The notes under the pieces are model-generated. The model saw only the letters and a program-made list of their open reading frames with translations, was not told the DNA's origin and made no database searches. A stretch of DNA of 64,000 nt from Taxillus chinensis (taxonomy: Eukaryota; Streptophyta; Magnoliopsida; Santalales; Loranthaceae), in assembly GCA_023512835.1 (NCBI GenBank), contig CM042086.1, positions 21,397,029 through 21,461,028 on the forward strand. The letters are read 5' to 3'. Positions 34,094 through 46,000 of this stretch are shown one piece after another. Position numbers and translations under genes: made by a program. How positions within the stretch are numbered: the stretch's first letter is position 1; every line of letters starts with the position of its first letter.

Positions 34094-34845
34094 CAGAGCT
34101 GTAAACGAATTGAACCGAGCCGAGCAATGAGGTGTTTGAGCTTGGTTTGGTATTATTCCTTAACAAATCGAGCCGAACACGAACACTAAATCATCATGTT
34201 CATGTTTGTTTGTTATTGTTTGCGAACAGTTCATTAATGTTCACGAATAACTTGTGAACATTCGATCACGAGCAGTGTTCATGAATACACTAACATACTT
34301 GTTTACGAGCATTACATTTTTACTTTGTTCACAAACTTAAGATGTTCGCTTGTTTAATTGTTCATGAATTAAAATACCTAATTATCTAAAATTTATAAAC
34401 AAATTAATTCGTTCATTCGTTTGTTCACGAACTCAAAGAGTTGTACATTTGTTTAACTGTTTGTGAACTAAAATACTAATGATTCAAAATTTATAAACAA
34501 ATATGCTCATTCGCTTGTTCATTTACTCAATTGTTTGTTCATTTATTCAACTGTTCATTAAAAATTGTTCGTGAAATACTATTTATGATTATTTGTTCAT
34601 AAATTAATTATTAATGTTCTCAAACATTATTCGTGAACACATGTTTGCGAACATATCTTTACGAACATTGTTCGCGAAACACATGTTCACGAACATAGGC
34701 TTGTTCCTGTTTGTTCATTTATGTTCACGAACAAAAAAAAAATTATTCACGAACATCACCTTTTTTAAACGAATGAACATAAACGATCTTTTATTGAGTC
34801 GAATGCAAGTTTATTCACGAACGTTTGGTTCGTTTATAACTCTAA
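34094..34845. mobile_element. hAT-like non-autonomous element rich in GTTCACGAAC
   Basis: Inverted ends: CAGAGCTGTAAACGAA at the left, TTCGTTTATAACTCTAA at the right. GGACAT stands on both sides (34088-34093 and 34846-34851), probably the core of an 8-bp duplication. The body is packed with the palindrome GTTCACGAAC/GTTCGTGAAC and half-sites, about 20 loosely spaced copies. A paralogous stretch at about 36440-36600 has the same flanks joined without the insert, which supports these boundaries. No transposase. Confidence 0.75.
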
Positions 34846-34918
34846 GGACATGTAATTCAATGAAAATAACAAGTACACCTAAAAACAATTGGGAGAGTCA
34901 AATACAAGCCTCTTTGTG

Positions 34919-35428
34919 TTAGGGTGTAAGACGGATTGGCCCGTCCCAGCATACTGTGGAGTGGACTTAAACGGATTGGCCCGTTTAGGCCTATATTTTA
35001 AACGGGCTAAAAATGGCCCGGTCCAATTTTGCCTCACGGGCCCACAGGCTAGCTCATAGATTTTTATTTTGTTTTAATTTTAAACCAATCAATATACAAT
35101 TGATTAAGAGAAAGTAATAGTAGATAATTTTTTTAATATATTATAATATTTCATTAATTTAATCTAGTTTTAATTTTATTTTACAATTACTCATATATCG
35201 AATAACAAGTATGCTAATATTTTGTTATTCACTTATATAATATAAATTTTTTTAATATATTATACGTAATCAAATATATGTCAGCAAGTCTCTTAGTATA
35301 TTTTAAAAAACTTTATTGTCTGCATAAAATATAAAATCTTATTATTTAATTAAAGTTTTATAATATAATATATGCATTATAATTTTAAGGCCCACAAACT
35401 CATAGGCATAGGCTTGTTTTATACTCTA
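34919..35428. mobile_element. hAT-like non-autonomous element rich in GGCCCGTTT
   Basis: Ends TTAGGGTGTAAGACGG and ...AAACAAGCC-type inverse (GGCTTGTTTTATACTCTA) form a worn inverted repeat. Flanks TCTTTGTG and TCCTTATG match at 6 of 8 positions. Inside the left arm are palindromic words such as GGCCCGTTTAGGCC. It sits 68 bp after the preceding element and resembles it in design. Confidence 0.55.
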
Positions 35429-35930
35429 TCCTTATGTAAGCTTTTCATGTACGTGTGATGTGATAATATTTCACAAGCCTCATGTACCACTTTGTGATTT
35501 AATTAGAACCAATAAGATATTACCACTCACAGGTGCTTTGAAGGCTTGTGCGAGAAGCCTTATATGTAGCATGATCGAAAACAATTTAATTCAATGTATA
35601 TTTTTAATGGCTTTTAAGAAGACTCACAGTGACCTCAATAAAATTATAATTTAATCAAATAATGAGCTCTTCTAAATTATAAATACTATGATTTTACAAC
35701 ATAAAATAACATTGTTAAACAAAATTTAAACATTTTAATTAAAATATTAATTAACAGTATCTCTCTCTTCCCTTGATGCTTGACCCGCACACTTCTCTCT
35801 CTCGCTCCCCCTTCATTCCGCATTCCCCCGTCGCGCGAGGTCTCCCCTCGCTATGTTCACCCGCCGTGCGCAGAGATCTCCCCTCTCGTTCCCCAGCCGC
35901 GCTAGGTCTCTCCCTGCATTCCCTCGCCAC

Positions 35931-35980
<50 letters not shown>

Positions 35981-36520
35981 TTCCCCCCCACGCTAGGTTC
36001 CCCTGTCGTGCTTGTCGTTACAGCTCGTAGGTCGTCGTAGCCCGTCGTTGCTCTTCTTGTGCCCCCCAGAATCGAATCTGACGTCTGCATATCTCCTGCC
36101 GCCTGCCTTTCTTCTCTACTTCGGTGTGGCTTCCATCAGTGTTGCGTTGTGCTGCCACGCCCATTGTTTTGATTGAGAGGAGCAACCATGGTGTGGCTTC
36201 CATGGATGATGGTATGTTGGAACCCTTGATTGCCATGTCCTGTTTACAGGTGTAACTTAATTATATGTCCGTAACATTGTATTTATTTAATTACATTATT
36301 CCGAAAACATTTTTAAAAAAAAGTCATACTGATACAGTGACTGCCATTGTTATTTTCTATTACTTATGTTATTTTTATGTTTTTTTGAAAAATGTAATCG
36401 ACGTTTAGTTTATCTTTGTTTATTTTTTTTTTTTGGTTTTGTATTTCTTGGAATCTGTTCACCAATAAATATTTTTTGCTTGAAATAGTCTTTTTTTTGT
36501 TTTTCCTTTTGTTGTTTTGA
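35429..36520. other. GC-rich island with CT repeats, no gene assigned
   Basis: 35770-36240 is GC-rich with loosely repeated CCGCGCTAGGTCTCYCC-like units (about 35830-35930). A CT microsatellite (35935-35973) and a repeated TGTGGCTTCCAT (36125 and 36191) follow. Open frames occur on both strands but match nothing I know. It could be a gene leader or a captured fragment. Confidence 0.4.
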
Positions 36521-36600
36521 AAATTTAGGTCACTTTATTATAATGACAAGTTGGGGACAGACAATTCAATGAAAACAGTGAATACATCTGTAAGCAATTT
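36440..36600. repeat. Paralogous copy of the 33990-34905 flanks (empty site)
   Basis: TTTATTATAATGACAAGTTGGGGACAG followed by ACAATTCAATGAAAAC parallels TTTATTATAATGATAAGTTGCGGACAT plus TGTAATTCAATGAAAAT, which border the element at 34094-34845. Similarity also extends upstream through TTTTTTGCTTRAA. Here the insert is absent. Confidence 0.7.
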
Positions 36601-37205
36601 AATTCCACGTGCCTTTTCAATTGCCTCCATTCCTTCAAGGCATTCAATTTTAACACCCTTTATACATAAAAGATTAAGTTATTCAATGCCGGGTAATGAT
36701 AAATTTTAACTTATTCATTACCGGGATAATGGAATAATTAGTCCAACGACTTCATGCGGACAGAAAAATGATTTTTAAAAAACGAATTAATGGGATAGTG
36801 AGATATATGGGCCAAACAAATAAAAAATAACAATGAAGGTGTTCTTTGCGATAATAAAATAGCAATCCTCGCTGCAAAACCAAAATTAATTTTTGCAACC
36901 ATTTTAATGATAGTTTTAGAAAGAAAATATTCACACACCGAAATAATTAACACTCATTTTGTAAAATATAATTTAATTAAATAATTCTTACAAAAAAATT
37001 TAAAAAAATAAATTAATTCACCCTTAAAGAGATAAGGTATACAAGTTTAATGTTATAGCCAGATTAATATAAAACAGTAAATTTGAATTAATTTGATTCA
37101 AGAACTTTAACTCAAAATGAAAAATTTATTTCATGATATCAAATTAAACTTTTTCTAAAATTCTATTTTATCATCTCCTACTTCTCATATATCCTTTTTC
37201 GTTGT
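36601..37205. other. AT-rich intergenic DNA
   Basis: No gene or repeat boundary recognised. Confidence 0.5.
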
Positions 37206-37212
37206 TCACAAG

Positions 37213-37677
37213 TAGGGGTATAAAATGAATCACGGTCCACAAATTATGCGGACCGGATCGGACCAAAAAATTATTGGTCTATTTTAATCATGGGCCTAAA
37301 CGGACTGGTCCATTTAGGCCCGATCCATGTGGATCAAATTAGTAAGGACACGGACCAGTCCGCGAACCAGCTTATTATTTTTTTAAAATAATTTTTTTTA
37401 AAAATTATTATTTATTTTACTTAATATATTAGTACATATAGCCTAAATTTATTATTTTTAAAACTACAATTTAAAAATATATACTCTTAAATATGGTTTG
37501 AAATTAAAATTTTAAAAATATTTAACAAAAATTAACATATAATATTTATTTTAAATATATAAATAAATATGGACCGGTCCGCATGTGAACCGAACCGGAC
37601 CGGATATTTTTTGATTCGTTAAAAGTCAGTTTAGGCCCACTCCGCAATGGACCGGACCGGTCCATTTTACACCTCTA
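37213..37677. mobile_element. hAT-like non-autonomous element rich in GGACCGGTCC
   Basis: Inverted ends: TAGGGGTATAAAATG at the left and CATTTTACACCTCTA at the right. TCACAAG lies on both sides (37206-37212 and 37679-37685). The body carries palindromes such as GGACCGGTCC near each end. No coding capacity. Confidence 0.78.
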
Positions 37678-37685
37678 ATCACAAG

Positions 37686-39918
37686 GGTTTTGAGATTTCT
37701 TAATTCCTTACGGGTGAATTTGACAACGGAAAGGCCTAATACACAAAGGAAGCATTAACGTAGTTGTTATGTGCAATGCACATGACCGGTTAGACCCTCC
37801 AACCATTACTTCCTTTTAATGTAATTTTTCCATTAAAATAAAATTATTTTTCCACTGTTTTTTTAGGTCCAATCCATCATTCTAAATCTAACTTCATAAG
37901 AAATATTCTAGAAAATATATAATTTTATTATTTATTTTTTTACTCTACCGTTGAATCACCCACCATCTCCTCCAACCACAACTTCTGAAATTGGGCCAGA
38001 TCGTGGAACCCGGCCTTGGGCCACTCCTCCACTTTTCGGTGGGAAGAAATCGAGAGCGGCTCCAGCGGTGGTAGAATGTGGAGGTGACTAGCCGCCTGAT
38101 CAGGACACCAACTGCAAATACGCCTTTGACCACTGCTGGTTTGGTGGTCCTTATCTTGATGGTCGCCAAACATCTCTGGACGGTGTCTTGCCCGAGAGAG
38201 AAAGAGAGAGGGAGGGGGCTGATTGAATTTTACAGTAATATACAGCTTGCGAAAGACGATAGCGTAGATAGTACATAACAACACGTCAAATACAACGCAG
38301 TACTGTAGACCACAGTAAATTTTAGTGAGATAACGCCTTGCAATAACATTTCGTTGGAGCCAAAATTTTCTACTTCAATGCTATATTTGACGTTTTGACG
38401 AAATGATCTTAGACACATGACAGCACTAAATGCGATCACGTTGTGAGTTGAAGTAATTTCCATCGACCTGAAGAATTGGAGGAAAATTTTATCTAAAAGA
38501 AATGGACCCAAACAATGGTAAAAGAAGAATTTTTTCTCAACGAATACTAGAACAAAAATAAATGGAAAACAAAAAAACTAAAATTGAAGTGCATTTCAGT
38601 CAACTACAATTGATTTATTTCCATAAATAGCTCTTAATATTTTATAATCAAAATTTCAAAGGAAAAAAAAATGAAAATGGAGAACGAAACCTGCAACGGT
38701 TGGGACTATACAAAGAGAACTATTGGTTAGTATTTGTAATTAAATGTTGACCGAGACGATATTGTTCAATTTACATCCAGTGAAACTAGCAGCAAAATTG
38801 TAGCAGGTGAACGAAAATTTGTCAACTGGTTTGCTTGTTGAGCCATTTATGTCCCCCTTGCCTGTCAAAAATGAAGATTTGCATACACTTGTAGTCAGCT
38901 TTTCTCCCGGGACCGAGCCCATAGCAAATTAGGGAATCAGTCTGTAGGATTGCTGCTGCAATGAAGGCCTATAACCAAACAAGTAAGAGTAAATGAAGCA
39001 TTGAACAGATTGGCAGAAGTGAGGAAATAGTTAAACAAGCAATATGCTTTAATTGAGATGCAGCTACAAAGTTGAGAAGACTCTTGCCGAAGGAATGCTG
39101 GTACTACGAGTCTACGATGATAGAATTTGCCGCCAGTCCCTCAGCTACACAAGGAGAATAAAAATACTAAATTAGATATTTAAAAGGGTATCGGGTTGCT
39201 TCCTGAGTATGCTACATAGTGAGATATACATGATGAAAAAGTGAAGTGGTATAATAATGACTCTTGAATTCCTAAGATAATTTAAGGGTATGGTTTAAAA
39301 TAGTTGGAATGAGCTGTATTTGTTAGAATTATCTCATATTGGAAGAGTTATTAACTAAATATTTATTAATAAAAATTCAATGGTGATCTCTCTTACAACA
39401 AATTGATATTAGGATATTAACTTTTAAATTCTAATATGATATAAAAGCACTTCGTATTTTTCACTAATGAGTATGTTTTCTAGTCTTCCGTTTCATTCAC
39501 AATTCCAGCTGTGTATTATCTATGTTGTTACATGAGGGAGTGTGTTGTTTCACATTGAAAAAGTTACCAACTAAATATTGATTAATAAAGATACAAGGGC
39601 GACCTCTCCTGCATTCAATTGGTTTTAATATATTAAACCTTAAATTCTAAGTATTATTTAATTGTATACTTGAGATATTTGGGTATATATTTAAGTTTTT
39701 CAATTTAAACTATGTTTTCTGTTGCATCAAAATTCAACCCAGGACCATTTTCTTATCACAAAGGCAACAAGCCAATAACTGATCAAGCAATAGCTCAAGT
39801 GAACATTTACTGCTAAACAATCATAAAACACAAATATAAGAAAAATTAGGCTAAGTCATGCCGTGTGTCACAATTGCTGGGACGTACCTGATGCAGCAGC
39901 AATTCAAGGTAAACTTGC
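37686..39918. other. Region downstream of GCN2, no gene assigned
   Basis: The minus-strand open frame at 37940-38284 is in slightly GC-richer DNA but matches no family I know. 39320-39445 and 39520-39650 are diverged copies of one another (shared ACTAAATATTKATTAATAAA). Both resemble a common TCTCACATTGG-type dispersed repeat. GCN2's 3' UTR should occupy the last part. Confidence 0.4.
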
Positions 39919-40029
39919 CTAATTCCAAATGAAAGGATTCCTAAATTGGGTCGCCATTGCATCTAAAAGAAATTTGACAAGGTTTTCTCTCTCTACTTCC
40001 TTGTCCTTCTTCAGATCGAGATGACGTAC
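39919..40029 (-). CDS. GCN2: GCN2 last exon
   Basis: 111 bp, acceptor TTCAG before GTACGTCATCTC. It encodes VRHLDLKKDKEVERENLVKF and ends FRNPFIWN then TAG. The natural C terminus is therefore intact. Confidence 0.92.
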   Translation of the reverse strand, partial: VRHLDLKKDKEVERENLVKFLLDAMATQFRNPFIWN

Positions 40030-43000
40030 CTGAATGCAATTTTTATTATTAACTTTTCATATGTTTGGGTTTCAGAAATATCAAGGTAGAAAGAAAATAA
40101 TGAAAAGAGTAATGTATGAGGAACAATTTACTGCAAGTATATCATGAAACTTTAGTCCCCTCAACTATGAATTAACTCTAGCAAGGGGCAAAGTTACGAG
40201 TTTAAGATTTAAGTTTAAGCTGTCTAATGCAGAATTCCGGCAATCATTAATTTAATAGGACCAGAGAATGAGAAGAACGAGAATGTCAGATTGCTGCCTT
40301 TTGATAGCATGCCTTTATCTCCTATGTTCACTTCAAGAGTAAAAAACTCCAATCAAAAGAAAACTAGCAGCATTACCTTAACGAAATTTTTTTGAGAAAC
40401 ACCAGTGTCATTTATGATAACAAGACATTTGATGTCATGTTCACTTGCATATTCATACTGCTCTCTCAGACTTGGATCAGATATGGGAACAAATTCAGCC
40501 TGACAGTAAAAAATATCATTCAACACAACATCCATTAGAATTTAGAAAAACTCAACTTTTTAAAGGTTAATATTTCTTAGATGGTATCATTAACCTTAAT
40601 GTTCTCTTCCCAAAGCTCAGCAACAAGTTCCATGCGCTCTTCTAGTAAACCACCACCTCCTCTTGAGCAAATAAGAACACTAATGCCAGTTTCATTTCTG
40701 CAACAGGCAAGATAAAAATGCTGTAAGCTTAGCAATGAATAAAGGGATAAATAGCTGTGAAACTAGTTGAAGAGAGGGAAACAAAAGAATGCTGAAATTG
40801 CTGGAATAGCCTTGAATGAATATGATAGTTCTTTCAAAAGAATTGTTATTAGATTACCATAATCAGAGATTACAATATTTCATTAGTGAATATTCTGTAA
40901 TTAGTAACTTATGGGAATTAGGGATATAATATAATTGTGATTGATTATTATTGATATCCTAATTATATATTTTTATAAATAATTTTTTTTTTGTATAAAT
41001 CTGTACTCATATATTGTATTTAATATAGAAAATACATCAGAAATATTTGTTTTGTATCATGGTATCAGAGCATCTATTCTTCGAAATTGATCACTACATC
41101 CCTGCGTTGTGACCACGACGTCACTGCACCTTGACGACAAGATCCCTGCTCGAAGTCGATGCCTACCACAACATCTCTGTCAGAACAACAATGACACTCG
41201 TGCTTGACGACATCATGTTCTTTGATATCGTCGACGACATCTCTGCCAGCTTCGACGCTTTCGTCGACTTCGATTTCGTCCACCTTTGTCGCCCTCATCC
41301 ACCATCATCGCCTATGACTTTATCTGTGCCTAACATCAATGACTCCGTTTCTGCCCAACATCGACGCCTTTGTCCCTGCACGACTTCGACTTCATCCACC
41401 TACAACTTCGACAGTGTCCATCATCGATGCCTTAGTTGCATATAACTTCGAGCTCCACCATCTTGTGCTTTCCCGACGGCTCACTTGGACATTACGGCTT
41501 TGTCATCTTACGGATTCGTGGCTGACAATGCACACTTCAACCTCTGTCTCGTCTTCTACCTTGTGAAACATGGATGCTAAGCCTGTGGTGGGTATGGTGC
41601 TTATCATGTCTAAAATCACGGACTATAAATTAAATGGTTCTAATTATATGGATTGGAGCAAAATCATTCGCTCGTATCTCCGGAGTATTGATAAAGATGA
41701 TCATTTAACTAATGATCCTCCTAAAGATTATTCGAAACTCAGATGGCTCCGAGAACATGCTCGCCTTTTTCTATAAATTCGCAACTCTAATGATAGCGAG
41801 GTAATTAACTTGGTTAATCATGTGAATTTGTCAAAGAATTGATGGATTACTTGGATTTCTTATATTCTGGTAAAAGAAATCTAACCCGCATGTATGAGAT
41901 TTGTAAAGCATTCTATCGAGCTGACAAACAAAATTAGTTTCTAACAACTTATTTCATGTCTTTTAAGAAGACTTATGAAGAGCTCAATGTATTGTTACCT
42001 TTTAGCCCTGATGTAAAGGTTCAATAATACACGCGAGCAAATGACTGTTATGAGTTTCTTAGTTAGCCTTCCCTCTGACTTTGAGACTACTAAGTCACAA
42101 GTCCTCTCTGGTTTTGAACTCTCCTCTTTATATGAAGTTTTTCGTCGGGTACTCCGCATAGAAGGTCCTCCACCAAGTCCATCCAGCAATGCTTTAGTGA
42201 GTCAACGACATGAGCCTCGACGATTATTCCATCATCCTGCAAATTGAGAATGGAAACTATCAAGATTTGAAGCACGACCACATAACTTTGGAAGCATTGT
42301 GTCATTACTGTCGAAAACTAGGCCATATGAAGCATGAATGTCAAAAGCTTCAACATAAAAATGAAAGAGCTTCTTCAGCCCACTTTGCATCTAATTCTAA
42401 TTCTTCAGTACCATCAGTTCAGATTTCTCCATATGAGGTTGCTAAGTGTTCCAAGTATCAAGAATCCCTAAAGCCTGCATCTTCTTCTGTTACTGCTATT
42501 GCCAATTCAGGTAATACATGCTTTCTTTCCTCATCTTTCAAATGGATCATTGATTCTGGTGCTACAGATCATATGACAGATAATTCTAGTTTATTTTCTA
42601 GTTTCCAGTGTCACCCTTCTAGTTCTACTGTTACCTTAGCTGATGGGTTCTCATCTTGTGTTTGTGGGTCTGACAACATTACACCAACCCCTCTCTTACC
42701 TTTATCATCTGTCTTACATTAACCTAATCTTTCTTTTAATTTAATTTTCGTGAGTTATCTTACTCGTCATCTTAACTGTTGCATCACCTTTTTTCTAATC
42801 ATTGCTTCTTTTAGGATCTTGTAATGAAGAAGATTATTGGTAAATGACATGAATCTGAGGGCCTCTACACTCTTCACACTTCATTACCTTCAACGGTTCC
42901 TTGCTCTAGTATCACTTCTCCCTTTGTAGAGCATGATAAGTTGGGTCATCCGTCACTTCCCGTGCTTAAGAAGCTTCGTCTATAGTTTAGTCATGAGTCT

Positions 43001-46000
43001 TCTTTAAATTGTGAGTCATGTCGATATGCTAAACATCATCGCCTTAGTTCTAGTCCAAGAATTAATAAATGTGCCACTGTTCCTTTTGAATTAGTTCATT
43101 CTGATGTTTGGGGTTGTCCTATTATGTCAAAACTTAGATTTAAATATTTTGTTACCTTTGTGGATGATTATTCTCGTGTTACTTGGTTGTATTTAATGAA
43201 AAGTCACCCTAAATTATTTTATATCTTTTATGCTTGTTGTGCTGAAATCCAAACACAATTCAATGCTTCCATTCGTCGTTTTTGCACTAATAATGCAAAA
43301 AAATATACCCAAATATTATTTCAAAATTTTATGGCTCAACATGGCATATTTCATGAGACTTCCTGTGTTGATACACCTTTTCAAAATGATGTAGCCGAAC
43401 GAAAGAACAGACATCTTCATGAAACTGCTAGTGTCCTTTTATTCCAAATGAATGTTTCAAAATCCTTTTGAGTTGATGCAATCTCTACTGCCTGTTTCTT
43501 AATTAATCGTATGCCCTCATCTGTTCTTCACGGTGAGATTCCTTACAAAACTCTCTTTCCCCACCAGTATATGTTTTCCCTTGATCCTAGAGGCTAGAAT
43601 CTTTGGTAGCACTTGCTTTCTTCGTGATGTTCGCTCACATATTACTAAATTAGATCCTCGATCCTTAAAGTGTGTTTTTCTTGAATATTCTTGTCTTCAA
43701 AAAGAGTATCGCTGTTACTGTCTTAGTCTTAACAAATATCTTGTTTCTATTGATGTAACTTTCTTCCATGATACACCTTATTTTTTTTCTTCTCCACCTC
43801 CCACAACCTAGGAGGAGGATGATGCTAATACTAATGATCTATTGGTATATTCTATACCTTTTGCTATTGTCACATGCCCTATTCCTTCTGCCACTCACAA
43901 ATATCCTATTATTCAAGTGTACTTCAGGCGCCGGCCTCTTAATTCATGTTTTGTACCTACTTCTTCGTCCTTAGATTCCATTCCAAGTGATGATCTTCCT
44001 ATTTCCTTACGCAAAGGTAAACAAACCTGTACTTTTCCTATTTTCTCTTTCGTTTCTTATAATTGTTTGTCTTCTTCTTCTCGTTTTTTTGTTGCTTCTC
44101 TTGATTCTACTAGTGTGCCTAAAACTGTTCGTGAAGCCCTTTCTCACCCTGGTTGGCACCGAGCAATGCTCGATGAAATGCAGAGTTTAAATGAAAATGG
44201 TACTTGGGACTTGAGACTTGGTTTCTTTACCTTTCAGGAAACGGGCTATTGGCTGCAAGTGGGTGTTTGCTGTTAAGGTTAATCCTGATGGGTTTGTTGC
44301 TCAGTTGAAGGCCTGTCTTGTTGCTAAAGGCTATGCCCAAACCTATGGTGTGGACTATTCGGATACTTTCTCTCCTGTTGTCAAATTGACCTTTGTTCGC
44401 TTATTTATCTCTATGGATGCTACTCACTATTGGCCTTTGCATCAACTGGATATTAAAAATATGCTACTTACTATTGGCCTTTGTAGCTCAGGGGGAGTCT
44501 GGGCATGTTTGTCATCTTTGAACATCTTTATATGGTTTGAAACAGAGCCCTTGTGCTTGATTTGACAAATTTAGTCAGGCTATTGAAACATGGGGCATGA
44601 TAAGAGCTATCATGACCATTCAGTATTCTACAAGCAATCAACCACTGGTCTCATCCTTTTAGTGGTATATGTAAATGATATTATTATCACTGGCAGTGAT
44701 ACTTTGGGTATTTCATCCCTTAAGTCCTTTCTTCATATTCAATTTCACACGAAGGACTTGAAATTGGTCAAATATTTCTTAGGTGTTGAGGTTACAAGGA
44801 GTAAACGCGGTATCTTTCTCTCATAGGAAATATATTTTGAATTTATTAACTGAGATAGGCAAATTGGGAACGAAACCTTGTAGTGTTCCAATGACTCCAA
44901 ATATGCATCTCACAGGAGATGAGACATTATTTGACAACCCTGAACGATATTGAAGGTTAATTGGGAAGTTAAATTATCTTACAGTTACTCGTCCAGATTT
45001 TATTTTATTTAGATAAAATAAAATTACATAAGAATTGAGGAAAAAAACACCTCAATGGCTTGATTTCTTCATTAGAATGCTGAATGATTGTCTCTAATGC
45101 AAGGCTTGTCCCAACAGCGCCTGGTGAATTTACTTTCTGGACCATAAAAAAAAGAAATAAGTCAATAAACAATACTAACAATAAAAAGTGCTACAACAAG
45201 CTTGACAGGTTAGTTCGCATCACTGAGCACAAATAAAACGCCAATTTCTGGAATCTAACAGAAAACCTCTGCTGCTATAAAATTTTAAAGTTCAAGCAGC
45301 ATGGCAGGTAACTGGTCTATGCTACTACAAACCACAAGCTGCTCCGAGTTGTGATATGTGAATATAAATCACACCATAAGAGCACATAGGGAAAGGAACC
45401 AGCCTGCAATCCAATGTGTTTGCAAGCACCCAGAGTTTATTCCAATAATAATAAATATTTGTTATTGATCAATAACTCAATATTAATCAATGTTAAACAA
45501 ATATTTAAATAAAACTTTTAGATATTAATGTGAACTCTCAAAATAAAAATATGTAAACAACACTAATGAATTCCAGTGTATTCAAAACAATATATTGAAC
45601 AATTTACCCAATTCAACCTAGAGCACCTTAAAAACATTTGCTCAAAAATATCTATTGCACCTAATAGATTTAAAGAGAAGTGATTACTAGTATTAGGTAC
45701 AAGGCAAGCGTGTGTATATATATATATATATGCAATAAATAAACGGATAAAATTATAAATACAGGAAAACTGTAATAAATATACTAAATATCTCTAAAAA
45801 CACCAACACTAGAATCCACAAATAATTTCTATCCCACAACATGAGATCATGTTTTTAGTAGAATACATGAGATGGCGTTACCCAATCCCAAATGATTCCT
45901 ATTCCACAACATGAGATCACATTTTTAGTAGAATCCATGAGATCACGTTTTTAGTATATATTTGTTTTTGAAATGTTTTTTTTTCCTTAAACTCATTGTA

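Larger units (their letters stand above)
40844..45003 (+). mobile_element. Truncated Ty1/copia element in a GCN2 intron
   Basis: Left LTR 40844-41059 (TGTTATTAG...TTGTATCA), primer site TGGTATCAGAGC at 41060-41071, then decayed gag and pol in plus orientation, opposite to GCN2. It stops inside the reverse transcriptase tail (YLTVTRPDF) at about 45003. It lacks RNase H, polypurine tract and right LTR. The truncation point is 47 bp from the next GCN2 exon. It belongs to the same family as the younger element at 59778. Confidence 0.88.

Noticed and set aside
34094..34845. Many palindromic GTTCACGAAC sites considered as an operator array of a regulated gene
   Set aside because: Inverted ends, flanking duplication and an empty site show it is a transposable element.
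35773..36030. Serine/leucine-rich frame in the CT-repeat island
   Set aside because: Driven by the CT microsatellite. The opposite strand is equally open.
37940..38284. Minus-strand frame downstream of GCN2
   Set aside because: No motif, and two frames overlap. Kept only as an unexplained open stretch.
41131..41566. Frames between the copia primer site and gag considered as a separate gene
   Set aside because: They sit in the leader of a truncated copia, lack domains and are broken by stops.
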